DNA from: Elephas maximus indicus
Taxonomy: Eukaryota; Chordata; Mammalia; Proboscidea; Elephantidae
NCBI RefSeq assembly: GCF_024166365.1
Contig: NC_064831.1
Span: 86,006,268 to 86,070,267 of the forward strand
Direction of reading: 5' to 3'
DNA length: 64,000 nt
A program made the position numbers and the translations under genes. Shown here in pieces: positions 1 through 11,752 of the stretch (its first letter is position 1; every line of letters begins with the position of its first letter). The notes beneath the pieces are model-generated. The model had not been told where the DNA came from and made no database searches. It was given only the letters and a program-made list of their open reading frames with translations.

Positions 1-590
1 TATAACTATGTTTTCTTTTATATTTCTTTACCTAGTTTGTCTTCATTTCAGCAACCTATGTTCTTGCCACTACACCCTCATTGGATATAAAACAGTCACA
101 TGATATTTGTGCCCAGACTCACTGATGACAAAGTTTCATAAATCAATATGGAAAATGGCAGCAGGTAACTTCCAAAGCCATGTTTAAGAATAGTTCTCCT
201 GAATGTGCAGACTTAGAGGTACAAATCCACCCTGTCCTGGCCCCACTGGCCACTCACAACTCCTAGAATATTAGTTATCTCCTCTGGCTATTGCTGGCAA
301 TGGCGCTGAGCTTCTCCTGCACCCAGGAGAAGTGATGAGGGATGAGCCACCTCACAGGGCTTCACAAGTGCTACTGTTCACTTACACATCCATTTCCCTG
401 CCCTTCTCCTTTTGAAAGTTTCCCAAGTTAGCCAAGGGTGTCCACAGCAATATGCTGACAGTCTGTAGCTGGTGTCTGGACTTCTCCAGGTGTCAGGGCT
501 GAGGAGATAAAAGATGGCATCCTCCCAAGTGGAACTGAAAAAGGAGCAGATCCCCTCCACCCTGGTCCCTGTTCCCAAGCCCTTCTTCCC
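1..590. other. unique sequence, no gene seen
   Basis: No recognisable repeat and no credible coding region. The minus-strand ORFs near 378-661 run through the CA repeat at 591-661 and owe their Cys/Val-rich ends to it. Confidence 0.6.
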
Positions 591-661
591 AACACACACA
601 TACACACACACGCGCGCACACACACATGCAAGCACACGCACACACACACACCCACACTCAC
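591..661. repeat. CA/CG dinucleotide microsatellite
   Basis: Imperfect (CA)n with a short CGCGCG core near 611-616 and a few ATGCAAG interruptions. Alternating purine-pyrimidine of this kind can adopt Z-DNA in principle. Confidence 0.95.
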
Positions 662-779
662 AACTTTAACTCAGCAATTCCCTCCACAGAACATTGTCAA
701 AAAATACTAACATCTGATTTGATTAGATCAAGTCGTTTTCCTTTTCTTCCTTTTTTTTTTTAAGGGGGATTATTAATAA

Positions 780-1135
780 AATCACAAAAACAAAGAAGGC
801 AGGGGATGTAAATGGTGTACTAATTTAATTACACACAGGCACTGCAAGACACTAATGTAAATATTCTGGTGAGTAGGCCTAAGACGCTCAAAGTAATTAC
901 TTAAGGACTCCCTTTCAAAGAATCTCTCCCTTTTTTATTAAATGCCTTTTAACATTAGCACTTTCTTCCTGACAAATTAAATGAAATTTCATTACTCTCC
1001 CTGACTTAATGGGCAGGAGGCTCCCGCGGAGGTGTGAGTTAACCCTCCCCGGACAGCTGACAAGGGCTCCTACATTCAGTCAAGATGTCACTGTCCTAAC
1101 AAACACGAGAAAGGAGGTCTCAGAGAATCCTTTGT
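780..1135. promoter_or_regulatory. candidate conserved non-coding element
   Basis: Repeat-free block without simple sequence. It is dense in AT-rich homeodomain-type motifs (TAATTTAATTAC near 821, AGTAATTACTTAAG near 891, GACAAATTAAATG near 972), followed by a GC-richer segment around 1015-1060. This texture is typical of deeply conserved developmental enhancers. Conservation itself cannot be seen from one sequence, so the call is inference. Confidence 0.35.
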
Positions 1136-1359
1136 CTTTTTACCAGAGCTTCCAGTGTCCTTGGTTTCTCTGATGGCTTTTCAGCTGTAATCCTTGCAAA
1201 AATCTTAGAAACCAGTCTTAATGTTGTTTTCCTGTATTCTCAAGTTCACAGTTGAAAGAAAAAATAGCATTGTTGACTAAACCTCTAACAACAACAAAAA
1301 CAATGACAAAAACAATGACAAATTGTTATAGAGGACTTATTAAAAAAAACAGATACTCT

Positions 1360-1530
1360 TCTAAGCAATTTACCTGTTTTCACTCATTTAAGCCCCACAA
1401 TAACACTTTAAGTGTTATTAATACTGTTACGTTAAGATGAGGAAATGAAAATACAGAGTGGTTAAGAAATTTACCCGAGGTCACACAGCTAATAAGCAGC
1501 AGAGCTGGGATCCAGCCCAATTTACCAGCT
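1360..1530 (-). repeat. MIR SINE
   Basis: Reads as antisense MIR. It has the GATGAGGAAATG and GAGGTCACACAGCTAATAAG core motifs near 1437-1496 and the GCAGAGCTGGGATCCAGCCC segment to about 1520. This is an old placental-wide tRNA-derived SINE. A weaker MIR-like patch follows at about 1615-1660. Confidence 0.85.
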
Positions 1531-1758
1531 ATTATCATTCATTTTTGTATGTACAGTTATTGAATCCTCAATCCCACAAAGACATAGAGTTTTTCCATGT
1601 CCTGTTTATATTTGTACACACTGGGACACAGAGAAGTTAAACCACAAACTTCAAATCGCACAGCTCATTTATAGAAAGGGTCTAGTCTCAGCAATGCTTT
1701 GAAATTAAGTTTCCAAAAGGTAATTCCAAAAATATTTTATTTTTAGACTTACTGTACA

Positions 1759-1897
1759 AGAGCCCTGGTCACACAGTGGGTAAGCGTTCGGCTGCTAACC
1801 AACAGGTCGACAGTTCGAATCCACCAGCCACTCCTTGGAAACCCTATGGGGCAGTTTTACTCTGTCCTATAGGGTCGCTATGAATGGGTTTTGGTAT
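1759..1897 (+). repeat. AfroSINE
   Basis: Starts with AGAGCCCTGGTCACACAGTG and has the tRNA-derived GCTGCTAACC / CAGTTCGAATCCACC segment, the CTCCTTGGAAACCCTATGGG body and the TCCTATAGGGTCGCTATGA end. The GTCGGAATCGACTCGACGGC portion of the 3' end is deleted. Confidence 0.93.
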
Positions 1898-2289
1898 TAG
1901 GCCCAATTAAGGAGGAGAAAAAAATGACACTGTAACTTATTTTTGAAAAAAAAAAAAAAAAAAGGAAAGAGCAAATAAACCAAGATTGGATTTATTTTAA
2001 TATCTTTGGAACTAAAGCTATAAAGTATAAGAAAATTATAAAAGAACGACTCCACAACCATACAGTGGAAATTCTTGTCCTTCAGGCTCGTTGTAGACTA
2101 AGAATAAATAAGCATTAAGTTTTATTATAATAACGGTCAGGAAAACCTTTACAAGATGAACCCTGGAGTATTTGTTCTATTTTGAGTGAAGCATTTGTGT
2201 TTAAAAAATACGCCAGAGAGAGAACATTGAGATAGGCTTAACGCTAATGAGAATGGCTTGAAAGTGGGCTCCCCGACCGATTCCCTCAC
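1898..2289. other. unique sequence with A18 tract, no gene seen
   Basis: AT-rich with an A-tract near 1946-1963. No family recognised. Confidence 0.5.
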
Positions 2290-2496
2290 TAGATACCAGG
2301 CGCCTTCAAGCCATCCCCAACTCATGGTGAGGGCACGTGTGTCAGAGTAGAACGGTGCCCCACAGGGTCTTCAATGCTGAGTTTTCACAAGTAGATCACC
2401 ACTGCTTCATTCTGAGGCACCTCTTTGTGGACTTGAACTGTCAACCTTTCAGTTAGCAGCTGAGCACATTAACAGTGTGTACCACCTAGGGACTCC
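2290..2496 (-). repeat. AfroSINE, older long subfamily
   Basis: Antisense long-form copy with the extra middle segment (AGTTTTCACAAGTAGATCAC and GAGGCACCTCT). It ends at the reverse complement of the tRNA-like head, CACCTAGGGACTCC. It is heavily diverged and directly abuts a second antisense AfroSINE. Confidence 0.85.
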
Positions 2497-2509
2497 ACCT
2501 ATATCCTGA

Positions 2510-2663
2510 AACCAAAAAAAAACCACTCAATTCTGACTCATAGCGATTCTACAGGACAGAGTAGAACTGCCCCATGGGGTTTCCAAGGAGCGCCTGGTGG
2601 ATTTGAACTGCTGACCTTTTGCTTAGCAGTCGAGTTCTCAACCACTGTGATACCAGGGCTTCA
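2510..2663 (-). repeat. AfroSINE
   Basis: Antisense short form: poly-A-like CCAAAAAAAAACC, then TTCTGACTCATAGCGATTCT, the CAAGGAGCGCCTGGTGGATT junction and the ACCAGGGCTTC head end. Confidence 0.95.
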
Positions 2664-3459
2664 CCTAATTTTTATTTAACTATCTTTTCCAGAAGAAATG
2701 ATCATATTCTCTGCCTACCAAACTTCTGATAGCTTTGAAATCCATTTGTTTTCCTTGTTTAGACTTAACTTATCCTTCTCATTCTAATTTTCAGTTTGAT
2801 TTTATTCTATCTCCCATGGTTTACACACATTCTGAGGTTTGGACTGCAAAGACTCATGATGAGAGAACATTCTATCTGGTCAACTTTGAATTTCAAGCGG
2901 TAGAGCCAACATTTAATGAGAATGCTTTCTGGTTTTGTTTCCATTCTCTCCATCTGACCCAGTGATACTTCTTCCTGGCTGAAACTGCTTTCTCCAAGCT
3001 CAATCCTTTTTCCTGTCCATGTCACCAGTAGTTCCGACTTTCCAGTGTCATGTTCCATCTTACCAAAAGGGTGTCCTTCCTGAGACCTCAGGCCATGTGG
3101 AAGGAAAATAATCAGCTCAAAATTCTGAAAGCAAATGTTGCAGAGAGTTTTTTTTTTTTCCCTCCTCTTGGTTGTCCTTAAACATATGTAGTTTTAGGAA
3201 TCAGTGTCTCAGTGTTTTGAAGGAAGCAAAGACCTGAATTTATTTTGATGTAGTTATCAGATTTTGGGGAGCTGGATCATTTTTTTTCCTCTTGTGAGGT
3301 CCAGGTAAAAGTTCATTCCCTCCATGGCCAGTTGCTTCTGACAAACAAAAATCAAGGCCCCAAAATAAGTATTTTATCTGAAAAATGTGAACTATCCCAA
3401 AACAAACATGAAAAAGCACAGCTGCCAAATTCCACAAGTAAAGAGAGTTGGAGGTTGAG

Positions 3460-4060
3460 ACAGCTCATGATCTCGCTGGGGAGTAATGGGTAAATTTTGG
3501 CCAGCTGCCCTTAAGGCCTACAGGGACATTCAATCCAATTGCACTGTCTTAGCAGATGTGAATTTCAAGGTTACACCTGGGTGTTCAAGGGCAGGGCCAA
3601 GTGTAATCGGCACTTAGATCGTAGATTAATCTTATTTGCCATCTATTAGGTTTGATTCCTCTTCCCTCTCTCCCTCCCTAAAGCCAGGATTATTGTGATA
3701 GTTTAAGATAATGGATTCTAAGGGAAGAAAGGTCATGCAGGCATGGAGATTTGGAACCTTAAGATAATATGATTAATCTAAAAGCTTCTTTCTCAAAGGG
3801 AAGGGCGGCACTTTTCATATGTCTAATTGAGAGAGGAGAGTTGAAAGACTGAGAAAGAACAACAGAAAAGGGAGTGCAAAGGAACTGAGTCCTTGTCAAC
3901 AACTGCAATTAATTATCATTGTCAGGATGATCTTTCATTAGTTTTCACACTAATAAGATAGATTTGCCTCATGCCTGAAGCTGATAAAGCCTTATTGGCA
4001 AAGTTGATAAGAATATGTCAGTATGTCAGCATGGCGATCTTCATTTGATTTTTTCTAATT
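3460..4060. promoter_or_regulatory. candidate conserved non-coding element
   Basis: Repeat-free block with many factor-like motifs: GTAGATTAATC near 3621, ATGATTAATCTAAA near 3769, CTAATTGAGAG near 3821, GCAATTAATTATCATTGTC near 3905 and GATAAAGCCTTATTGG near 3983. Several TAATTA/ATTA and GATA/TTGT motifs suggest an enhancer. Inference only. Confidence 0.35.
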
Positions 4061-4114
4061 TTTCAGAACTAAATGACTTAGTATATATTACTAAAAGTAA
4101 CTGCATCTAGAGGT

Positions 4115-4195
4115 TGTTAGGACCATGAAATACAGGAAAAGCCCTTAGTATAATGGTTGGCGTAATATAAGTGCTAAGTAAATGTTAACCAGTGT
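4115..4195 (+). repeat. MIR SINE 3' fragment
   Basis: The AGTATAATGGTTGGCGTAAT / AAGTGCTAAGTAAATGTTA pattern is the decayed MIR 3' end. Confidence 0.65.
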
Positions 4196-4199
4196 TACA

Positions 4200-6735
4200 A
4201 ATGCTACATACACATGTACATGTTACCTATTTTACTGTATACCATTTAATCCTATGCCTTTCAGATTTTTCACTAAACAACCAGTGTGGAGAGGTCCATA
4301 GAAGGAAATCTAGGCTTCTAGAAAAGAAATCATTAGTCTTGGTTCACCCGCAAGGAGACTAAAGACAAATGTGAGTTTGCTTCTATCTTATTTTTTCTAA
4401 AATTCTATATTTACTAAAGAGTTTTCATCATTTGTGGCTCACTGATATTTTGGGTTATTTAAAATTTTTGGAAATGTTTACTTATTCTCTTGTTTTAATA
4501 TGCGTGTGTATCTTTAATTATATACGTATATATCGTAAAACCATTTCCATTACATTTAATTTACTCTGCTTTCTTCACTTCTTTAAACCCAAAAAAATCA
4601 TACACCGCTGGATTATTTAAGAGCAACAACAATGGAGAGGAGTGACCCACCACCGTGAATGATTCTGTCCCAAGGTTCAGATTTGTGGCCTTGGACGGAG
4701 CAATATCAGATTTCAACGTGTAATTTATAATTCTATAAACAGGTTCTTTGTTTTAGTCAATGAAACCCCCCTGGCTCATCAGCAAGGCAAAGAAATCTGA
4801 CGGTGGGGTCTTTCTTTAACCAAAATGACAAGATAGAACAGGAGAGATCATTTTGGCGGTAGAGGACCTAGAGGTGAGGGATGAACTTAAGACATGGCTG
4901 CTGAATACAACCTGTGAGGTAATAATATATGTCCATCATCAGTCACCGAAATTCTCAAGACTCTGAAGAGTGTCAGAGCTGTGTGTAGAATCACGTAGTC
5001 TAGCATGAAAACCAGCTGCAACATGAGTGGAAATACCTATGTTCAAATCAAATTATCACACAATTACTTCAAGATGAAGTAGAGAAGCTCGAACACGTTG
5101 ATGTTGAACACATGGAAAAACCAAACCCGTCCCTCTGGTAACTTCCTGTGAAATTTTGGAACTTCTTACTGAATAACGCCGTAACGCATTGACTTCTCAA
5201 GTTGGAAATGTATTAGTCAATTATCAGTTCATTCTGTAGGTGTGCAGTGGTGGTGGGGGGGAGGGGGTTAATTGCAATTTCTGGAGTAAATTATTATTTT
5301 CTCATTCTCTAAAACCAAATTTTGACTTAAAAAAAAACTACTTTAAAAACAAATGTGTAAAATGGACCGCTTCAGAGTGTAAAAAGACTAAATGTAGATT
5401 CCAACGCCAATACAGAGAAAGCACTTCATTCCTGACCAGTTGTCAAAAGTGCCTGAAACTGAAATATTTCAAAACTACGTGTGACATCGGTTCATAAATG
5501 TTTGCCTTAATTTCAGCGTTCAGTAACTGGAGAGAGAAACAAACAGCACATGTGCCCAACCTTACTCCTCTCTTCAGAACAGCCACCACCAGAAAACAAA
5601 CCAAAGCAAAACCCAAAAACACTGGCTTTGGCTACTGGGTTTACTCTGAGCTGGAATGTTCCAGGGAGACTTGCTGAACTCCTGTCTCTAATACTCCTTC
5701 TTAACCTGGTCTCAGTCCCACTTTCTGATTTTCCCTATGCTCACGAAGAGGTGTTGGCAGTCAGCAACCCCCATACATCAAAGCTTTACCTAATATATGA
5801 TGCATTCATTCTTCCCAGGCCCAGGGCATATCACTCTCCAGTGACTGACAACAACTCTAAAATGAAGTGGGTCCAAAGAGGGCTCTAATAGTGATGGGAA
5901 GCCTCTCTTGTCAAACATAAAGCAAATTAATGTGAGCCTGTCCTGCACCTTCAGTTGGGAAATGTCTTAAAGTAATAAGCAGGGAGACCCTCTCAATGCA
6001 GAGCTCTGGATTTCAATAGATTTACATATTAAAGGTACAGGACACATTGCGGTTGCTCTAATATCAGACTTGTAAGTTTCTAAAATCTAAATTCCTTATT
6101 TCAAAAATGAGTTCTTTCTGTGGGCTGGTGGCAGGGACTAGTAGTGATACAATGCAATGATACCTCCGTCTCCTCCACTGCAGTTTAGTTTTAAAGCATG
6201 AAATAAAGCAAAGATTTGGGAACCATTTGTATGGCTAGGAGTTACCAGTGTTTATACGGTGTCAAAATGTGTGTCTGTGTGTATGTCTTAAAAGAGTGGT
6301 GTGGAAAAAAGACTAAAGAAGAGAATAGAAACACAACAATATAGATTCACTACGAATCTTAAATTTTTAACATTTTGATTTTATCTCACTCTACCATTGC
6401 TAGGGAAAGTGTTCAAGGTATATTGTTGATAAACTGAATGATTAATACACTTTAAGAGGTTTACAAAAGCAAACTCATTATTTTTTGTCAATCTGTGGAC
6501 CTATAATATTCTTAAATGTCGGGTCCCAAGATGTGTCACAAAGCCACCTATTCTATGTGATTAGATGACCACAAAATGGGTAAGACATTTTATTCCTGAT
6601 TCCCAGATTGCTTTTGTAAATCTCTTTGTTCTCTGGCTTTGTTCGATATGATTTTCCTAATGCTTAAGTCTGTCAGACTAACCAAGCCAGTTACCAGAAT
6701 GCAAAGTTAACACAGATGTACATGTGCACACTCAC
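4200..6735. other. unique sequence, no gene seen
   Basis: No recognised transposon. A 112-codon open frame at 5550-5888 shows no family resemblance and low-complexity starts, and is taken as chance. A G-rich run lies at about 5248-5268. Confidence 0.55.
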
Positions 6736-6763
6736 AGACACACACACGCTCACTCTCACACAC
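6736..6763. repeat. short CA microsatellite
   Basis: Imperfect CACACACGCTCACTCTCACA run. Confidence 0.8.
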
Positions 6764-6790
6764 TTGTATTTTTGGTTACCTCTTTTAGAA

Positions 6791-6965
6791 CCAAAAACCA
6801 AACCAAACCCAGTGCCATCGAGTCGAGTCGATTCCGACTCATAGCGACCCTATAGGACAGAGTAGAGCTGCCCCATAGAGTTTCCAAGGAGCGCCTGGCG
6901 GATTTGAACTGCTGACCCTTTTGTTAGCAGCCGTAGCACTTAACCACTACACTACCAGGGCTTCC
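6791..6965 (-). repeat. AfroSINE with perfect target duplication
   Basis: Antisense copy with all parts from the CCAAACC tail to the ACCAGGGCTTC head. It is flanked by an identical 12-bp duplication CCTCTTTTAGAA at 6779-6790 and 6966-6977. Its GAGTCGAGTCG is a small internal duplication. Confidence 0.97.
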
Positions 6966-6977
6966 CCTCTTTTAGAA

Positions 6978-9290
6978 AAAAATTTTAGAGGGGACCAAAA
7001 ATACCTGAACACTGTGTTGAAAACTAGTAATACCAATGAGCGCACAAAAAGGTGTTTTGTTGGTTTGGTTCTCTGCTGCCGGGGTGTCCTGAGAGAATGA
7101 TTTATTTCAAACATTTCAAGTCAGGTTAAGAATAAAGAGCAATGAAAACTTTCTGAGTAAAATTAAGGTAATTTCTCTCTCATAAGAAACTGTGTCAGAT
7201 TTTCAAACCCTGATAATTTTAAGGAAAAAGAAAAAAGAACTATGGAACATATTTAGTTAAAAAATAAAAAAAAAAAAGGTTAACAACTTACTCCAGAAGT
7301 TTTCATTATTTGGGATTTTTTTTCCCTCTCTTTCCTCTTGTTTTTTTTCTTTAACTCTTCACTCAGAGCTATAGAACGAAGATGAAGTTTCTAAGAATAT
7401 CTTTTGAAACCCAAAGCCAAAGAGCTGCATTAAAATACGAAAGCAAAACAAAGCTGTACCTGGAATAGAATATATTTTACTAATGGCTTATTTTCTTTGT
7501 TCTTTTATAGGTTTAAGCTTTACGGGTAAAATTAAAAGCTTTGGGATCATTACTTGTGAGATTCAAAGCAAACTCCTCTCTCTCCGTAAGATTTTTAGAA
7601 ACGAAAAAGTTTTACTATTGTGTATGTGTGTTCATGTTAACTGCGTGTGTAAGTATATGTGTGTTTGTTTTTGTTTTGTTTTGATGCAGCAATCATCTTG
7701 ATTCACTAAACTGAAGTACATTTTTTCTTCTGTAGGCAGATATTTCATGGCTCTGCTAGTTACGGAGTCTAGACCAGAAAAAACAAAACAAAACAAAAAA
7801 CCACATTTAAAGAGTGTACTTTATGAAGTAGGATCTCATTTTCTTTATCTAGTTCACTCCTATAAGCTACAATAAGTAATTCTGCTGTTGTGACTTGGGT
7901 TAAATTTCTTGTGTTTTTATTATTTGTATAAATTTTGTGTCCACTTATTTTAGGAACAATTTCTGCTTTTACATTTTATGAGAACTTTTCTTATTAAAAA
8001 AAAAGCTATTATTTTTCTTAATAAAAGTTGACATGACAGAGAGAACATGTGTTAAATATTTATGCCTTTAAAACAAAAATCATCATCTTGTTTGTGAATA
8101 ATTAAAAAAAAAAAAGAGCACCAAAAAGATAAAAGAAACAAAACCTTTTCAATATGACAAATTTCCTTAATGCAGTATCATTGAAGTTTTGTTACAAGAC
8201 TATAATATAATATGCATGGGCATTCTAAGATGTTGAGTTATATACACGTATTTCCAGAATGTTCTAATTAGGTGAAATCATAGAATTGATAGTTAAAAAG
8301 GACCTGGTTATGTTTCTCCAATTAATGGAAATAAATGCCTGGAGGTGGACACTAAATAGCCTTAAACGTCAAAAGATGGTACTACCTTCAAGCTCTACAA
8401 AGGGAAAAATGATCAGAATCTCACACGACCTTTCATAAAGGAGAAAGAACACACGTACATTACAAAACCTCTCATTTTTTAATGCATTTTAAGCTGAAGT
8501 AGATCCAAAATTGTAGTCAAAAAGAATAAATGAGTGGTGCATTGAATTGGGGGAGGGGGCAGCTACACATTTTTTCAGGAAAAAATTACATCTATCATTA
8601 TTTCTGTGGACCCGCAGATAGTAAATTAGCTTTTAATAAAGAGATACAACATTTTAACTGTATATATTTTTTAGATCAGTCACTCTTTGCAAGTAAAGCT
8701 TTATTACTTCTGAGTTCTTGACAGGCACTTGAAGAAAGGTCACATAATAAACTGGGCTTATTTCTCATTGCAGAAAAACAATAAGTCATCTCCGCATCCA
8801 TTATTTACCAAATTGTCTTCATTTTTCTTCACCTGCTGGGTTTTCAGCAATAAAGATAAATAATATTATAAGACTAGCCCAGATATTTTCAGACTGATAC
8901 AGAATTTGACAATAAGCTAGTCGTCCCGGGTTGAGGAAAGTACAGGAATTAGGGGGGATTTGCTATCCAAGTAGTTTAGCAAAAATATATTAAAGGCTAT
9001 TTTTCATTGGAAGAGCCATCTGGAACCACAAGTGTCAATACTAGAAGCGATTGCTTTAAATACACAGAAAGTGATGCAGTAAAATTTCAGTATACAGTTT
9101 CATTTCAAAAAGATTGTATTTTTACAGATAAAGACTGAGTACCTTCTTTCCCAACACTTTTTCAACCTTCACTGGTCCCTCATATTAATAGTTACCAGCA
9201 TGAATAGAAGGTCTTGTTAGATAGCAAAGAAACATTTTTAAATGTTTTAGCAAAGATAGTAAAGTATTTAAATGTGTTTCTTTACCGTTA
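6978..9290. other. unique AT-rich sequence, no gene seen
   Basis: No transposon confidently recognised and no ORF of note. It holds several A/T homopolymer tracts (7260, 7990, 8103). Confidence 0.5.
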
Positions 9291-9291
9291 G

Positions 9292-9440
9292 AATACAATG
9301 ATGGTTAAGAGCCTGGGCTCAAGGACTAGACTGTAGCTCAATGCTCGGACACATGTATCCACTCAACTGATCATTTAATCTCTTTGTGCCTCAGTGGCCT
9401 TATCCAAATAAAATGGTGACAATGTTCATACTATCTTGTA
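9292..9440 (+). repeat. MIR SINE
   Basis: Sense MIR: GATGGTTAAGAGCCTGGGCT at the start, then CTCTTTGTGCCTCAGTGGCC and AATAAAATGGTGACAATG. Confidence 0.88.
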
Positions 9441-9690
9441 TCTCTCTATCTCTGTCTCTTTGTCTAATCTCTAGCTCAAACTCTATGTGTAATCTCTATC
9501 TGAGAAAATGGAGATGGGGAGAGGAAGATAATCAAATAACAAATAAATTGCCCAAGGTCACATAACTAGCAAGTTGAAATGGGGATTTGAACCTAGAGAA
9601 TTTGGATTTGGCGTTTATACTCTCAATCCACAAGAATATATTTCTATCTCTATCTCTAGTCACAGGGTGATACAAATGATTGACTCACTT
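9441..9690. repeat. TCTCTA-rich repeat, left copy, with MIR-like piece
   Basis: TCTCTATCTC-type sequence, then GAGATGGGGAGAGGAAGATA and AATAAATTG. An antisense MIR-core-like piece (GCCCAAGGTCACATAACTAG, about 9550-9600), more TCTATCTC and TCACAGGGTGATACAAATG follow. A related copy lies at 9870-10060 on the other side of an AfroSINE. Confidence 0.6.
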
Positions 9691-9869
9691 GAATGCTAAC
9701 CAAAATACTGTTGTTTTGAGTCCACCCAGAGGAGCCTCAGAAGAAAGGCTTGGAGATCTACTTGTGAAAGATCAGCCACTGAAAACCCGAAGTAGCACAA
9801 TTCTATACTGGCACACGTGAAGTTGCCATGAGTTGGAATCAACTCAATGACAACTGGTATGGTGGTGTT
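9691..9869 (+). repeat. AfroSINE, older subfamily, 5' end missing
   Basis: Starts inside the tRNA-like head (ATGCTAACCAAAATACTG). It carries GTCCACCCAGAGGAGCCTCA, the AAGATCAGCCACTGAAAACC middle and GCCATGAGTTGGAATCAACT, then CAACTGGTATGG. It sits exactly between two related microsatellite-rich segments. Confidence 0.85.
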
Positions 9870-10060
9870 TCTCTCTGTCTCTCTGTCTAATCTCTGATTC
9901 TAGCTCTATGCCTAATCTCTGTCTATCTCTGTCTGTGTAGTTAGGGTTGGGGAGAGAAAGACAATCAAATCATAATAAGTCACTAAATAAATTAAGAAGA
10001 TGATTATATATTTTTGATAAGCCTGGACATTCACAAGGTGATGAAATAGTAAATGGACAA
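9870..10060. repeat. TCTCTA-rich repeat, right copy
   Basis: Parallels 9441-9690 in order: CTGTCTAATCTCT, TAGCTCTATG, GGGGAGAGAAAGACAATCAA, ACTAAATAAATT and TCACAAGGTGATGAAATAG. It lacks the MIR-like middle. Confidence 0.6.
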
Positions 10061-10329
10061 AGTCATTTGAAACTCTTTGTAGATGTGACAGTTGAGGTGA
10101 CACATGGGAAGAAAAAGTGCCTGGCTTGAAAAGAAAAGTGTAAACAGAATGTACGAAAGCTTAGAGGTGGTATAGACAAATGGTTTAAAAGGAAACCATA
10201 AAGCTGTCTTTGTTTTTCTTCTTCTTCCTCACAAAAGTAATACATCACGAAGTGCAGAAAAGAACAGGTATGAGAAACCTTAAGAAGTTAGAAGCACAAG
10301 CATATGAAATGAGGTTGAAGGTGTTAAAA

Positions 10330-10590
10330 GAGGAGGGTAGATTGTGCAGAACTTTCTGGTGCCATGGAAAGGAGTAAGGTTTTATTTTAAGAGCATACTC
10401 AATGAAATTTAATCAGGTGGGTGATATAATCTCATTTATATTTTTAAAAGATCACTCAGGTTTAGAAGAGAGGATAGATTAAAGAAGTCAAGGGAAGCCA
10501 GTGACTCCAGAAGCCTGATGGAATTGTCTGGGCAAGAGATGATGATGACTTGCGCTAAGGAGGAAATGGGAAACAATGAACAGAATTAAA
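10330..10590 (+). repeat. old mammalian interspersed repeat, family not named
   Basis: Shares a characteristic reading with other copies here (19590-20700, 45255-45590, 46315-46680): TTTTATTTTAAGAGCATACT, TAAAAGATCACTCAGG, then a GGCAAGAGATGATGATGACT segment. I know this text as a common placental repeat but cannot assign its name from memory. Confidence 0.6.
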
Positions 10591-10881
10591 TGATTCCCAA
10601 TGCTTACAGAAGAATCTAATTGATACCAGATCACAGTGGAATTATATTATCTTACATTTGTGGAAACTGAAAATGAAATGCTGAGAACATTTTCACAATA
10701 GCAAAAAAAGTAAGTACACAAAACTATATACAAAGGTAAATAATAAAATCATCTTTTATAGTCAAAACTATACAACATTTTTAATTGAGAACACTTTTCA
10801 GTTAATCAATATAAGAAGCCATTTTAGAAACTAAATTTGACCTGTAGAATACATAATTTGGGGTGCCTTCCTTGCTCACAA

Positions 10882-11088
10882 GGAGCCCTGGTAACACAGT
10901 GGTTAAGCACTGGGTTGCTAACTGAAAGGTTGGAGGTTTGAACCCACTACCAGCTCCATGAAAAAAGATGTGGCAGTCTGCTTTAGTAAAGATTACAGCT
11001 GTGGAAACCCTATGGGGCCGTTCTACTCAGTCCTACAGCAACACTATGAGTTGAAATCTACTCGATGGCAATGGGTTTGGTTTGGTTC
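10882..11088 (+). repeat. AfroSINE, long form
   Basis: Complete from GGAGCCCTGGTAACACAGTG through the long-form insert (AAAAGATGTGGCAGTCTGCT, AGTAAAGATTACAGC) to CTCGATGGCAATGGGTTTGG. Two ORFs of 70 and 130 codons across it are by-products of the repeat and its flank. Confidence 0.95.
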
Positions 11089-11569
11089 AGGTCCGCTGCT
11101 CATACTTCTTTCTCTGAGCATTTCTTATGCTCAGCCTACTTCAACCACAGGAAGAAGCCTCAGAAGATAACTTTGTATCATAGCCCTGCCACCCTGGTCT
11201 TAGCTGTTCGTGCCTTACTTGGGCAACTGGTCTATCCTAGCCTGGTCCTAGTCCCTTGTCACAAAATTGGACTCCAAAGCCTCCAATTGCGAGGGCATCC
11301 AAACTCAGGAATGTGGGGAAGGCATCTTCAGCCATGGTCAAGGGAACACTCAGTGGGGAAAAAAACAAAGAAGAGAGTGAAATATGCAAGCAAAGAGAAC
11401 CACAAGGCTCCTGAGACAGAATGGGTTCCTGAGAGACCTCCAGGTTCTCCTCCATGACATTTGTGACCTTGTTGTGTGTGTGGGTTGGGGGTAGAATCAT
11501 GAGATTTAAGGCCATTTGAGTCAATTTCTATCGTCGACAAAAGCTTTAAGACACATCCACATATCCTTA
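11089..11569. other. unique sequence, no gene seen
   Basis: Overlapping ORFs on both strands at 11065-11663 partly read through AfroSINE sequence at each end and show no family similarity. Confidence 0.5.
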
Positions 11570-11742
11570 CCCCACCAAAAAAACCAAACCCATGGCCTTC
11601 AAGTCGATTCCAACTCACAGTGACCCTATAGGACAGAGTAGAACTGTCCCATAAGGTTTCCAAGGGGCGGCTGGTGGATTCTAACTGCCAATCTTTTGAT
11701 AAGCAGCAGAGCTCTTAACCACTGCACCACTAGGCTTCCCTG
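11570..11742 (-). repeat. AfroSINE with target duplication
   Basis: Antisense short form, CCAAACCCATGGCCTTCAAG to CACCACTAGGCTTCC. Flanking 10-bp duplication CATATCCTTA at 11560-11569 and 11743-11752. Confidence 0.96.
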
Positions 11743-11752
11743 CATATCCTTA

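Noticed and set aside
5550-5888. 112-codon ORF as a gene
   Set aside because: No domain, and the surrounding sequence is ordinary unique AT-rich DNA.
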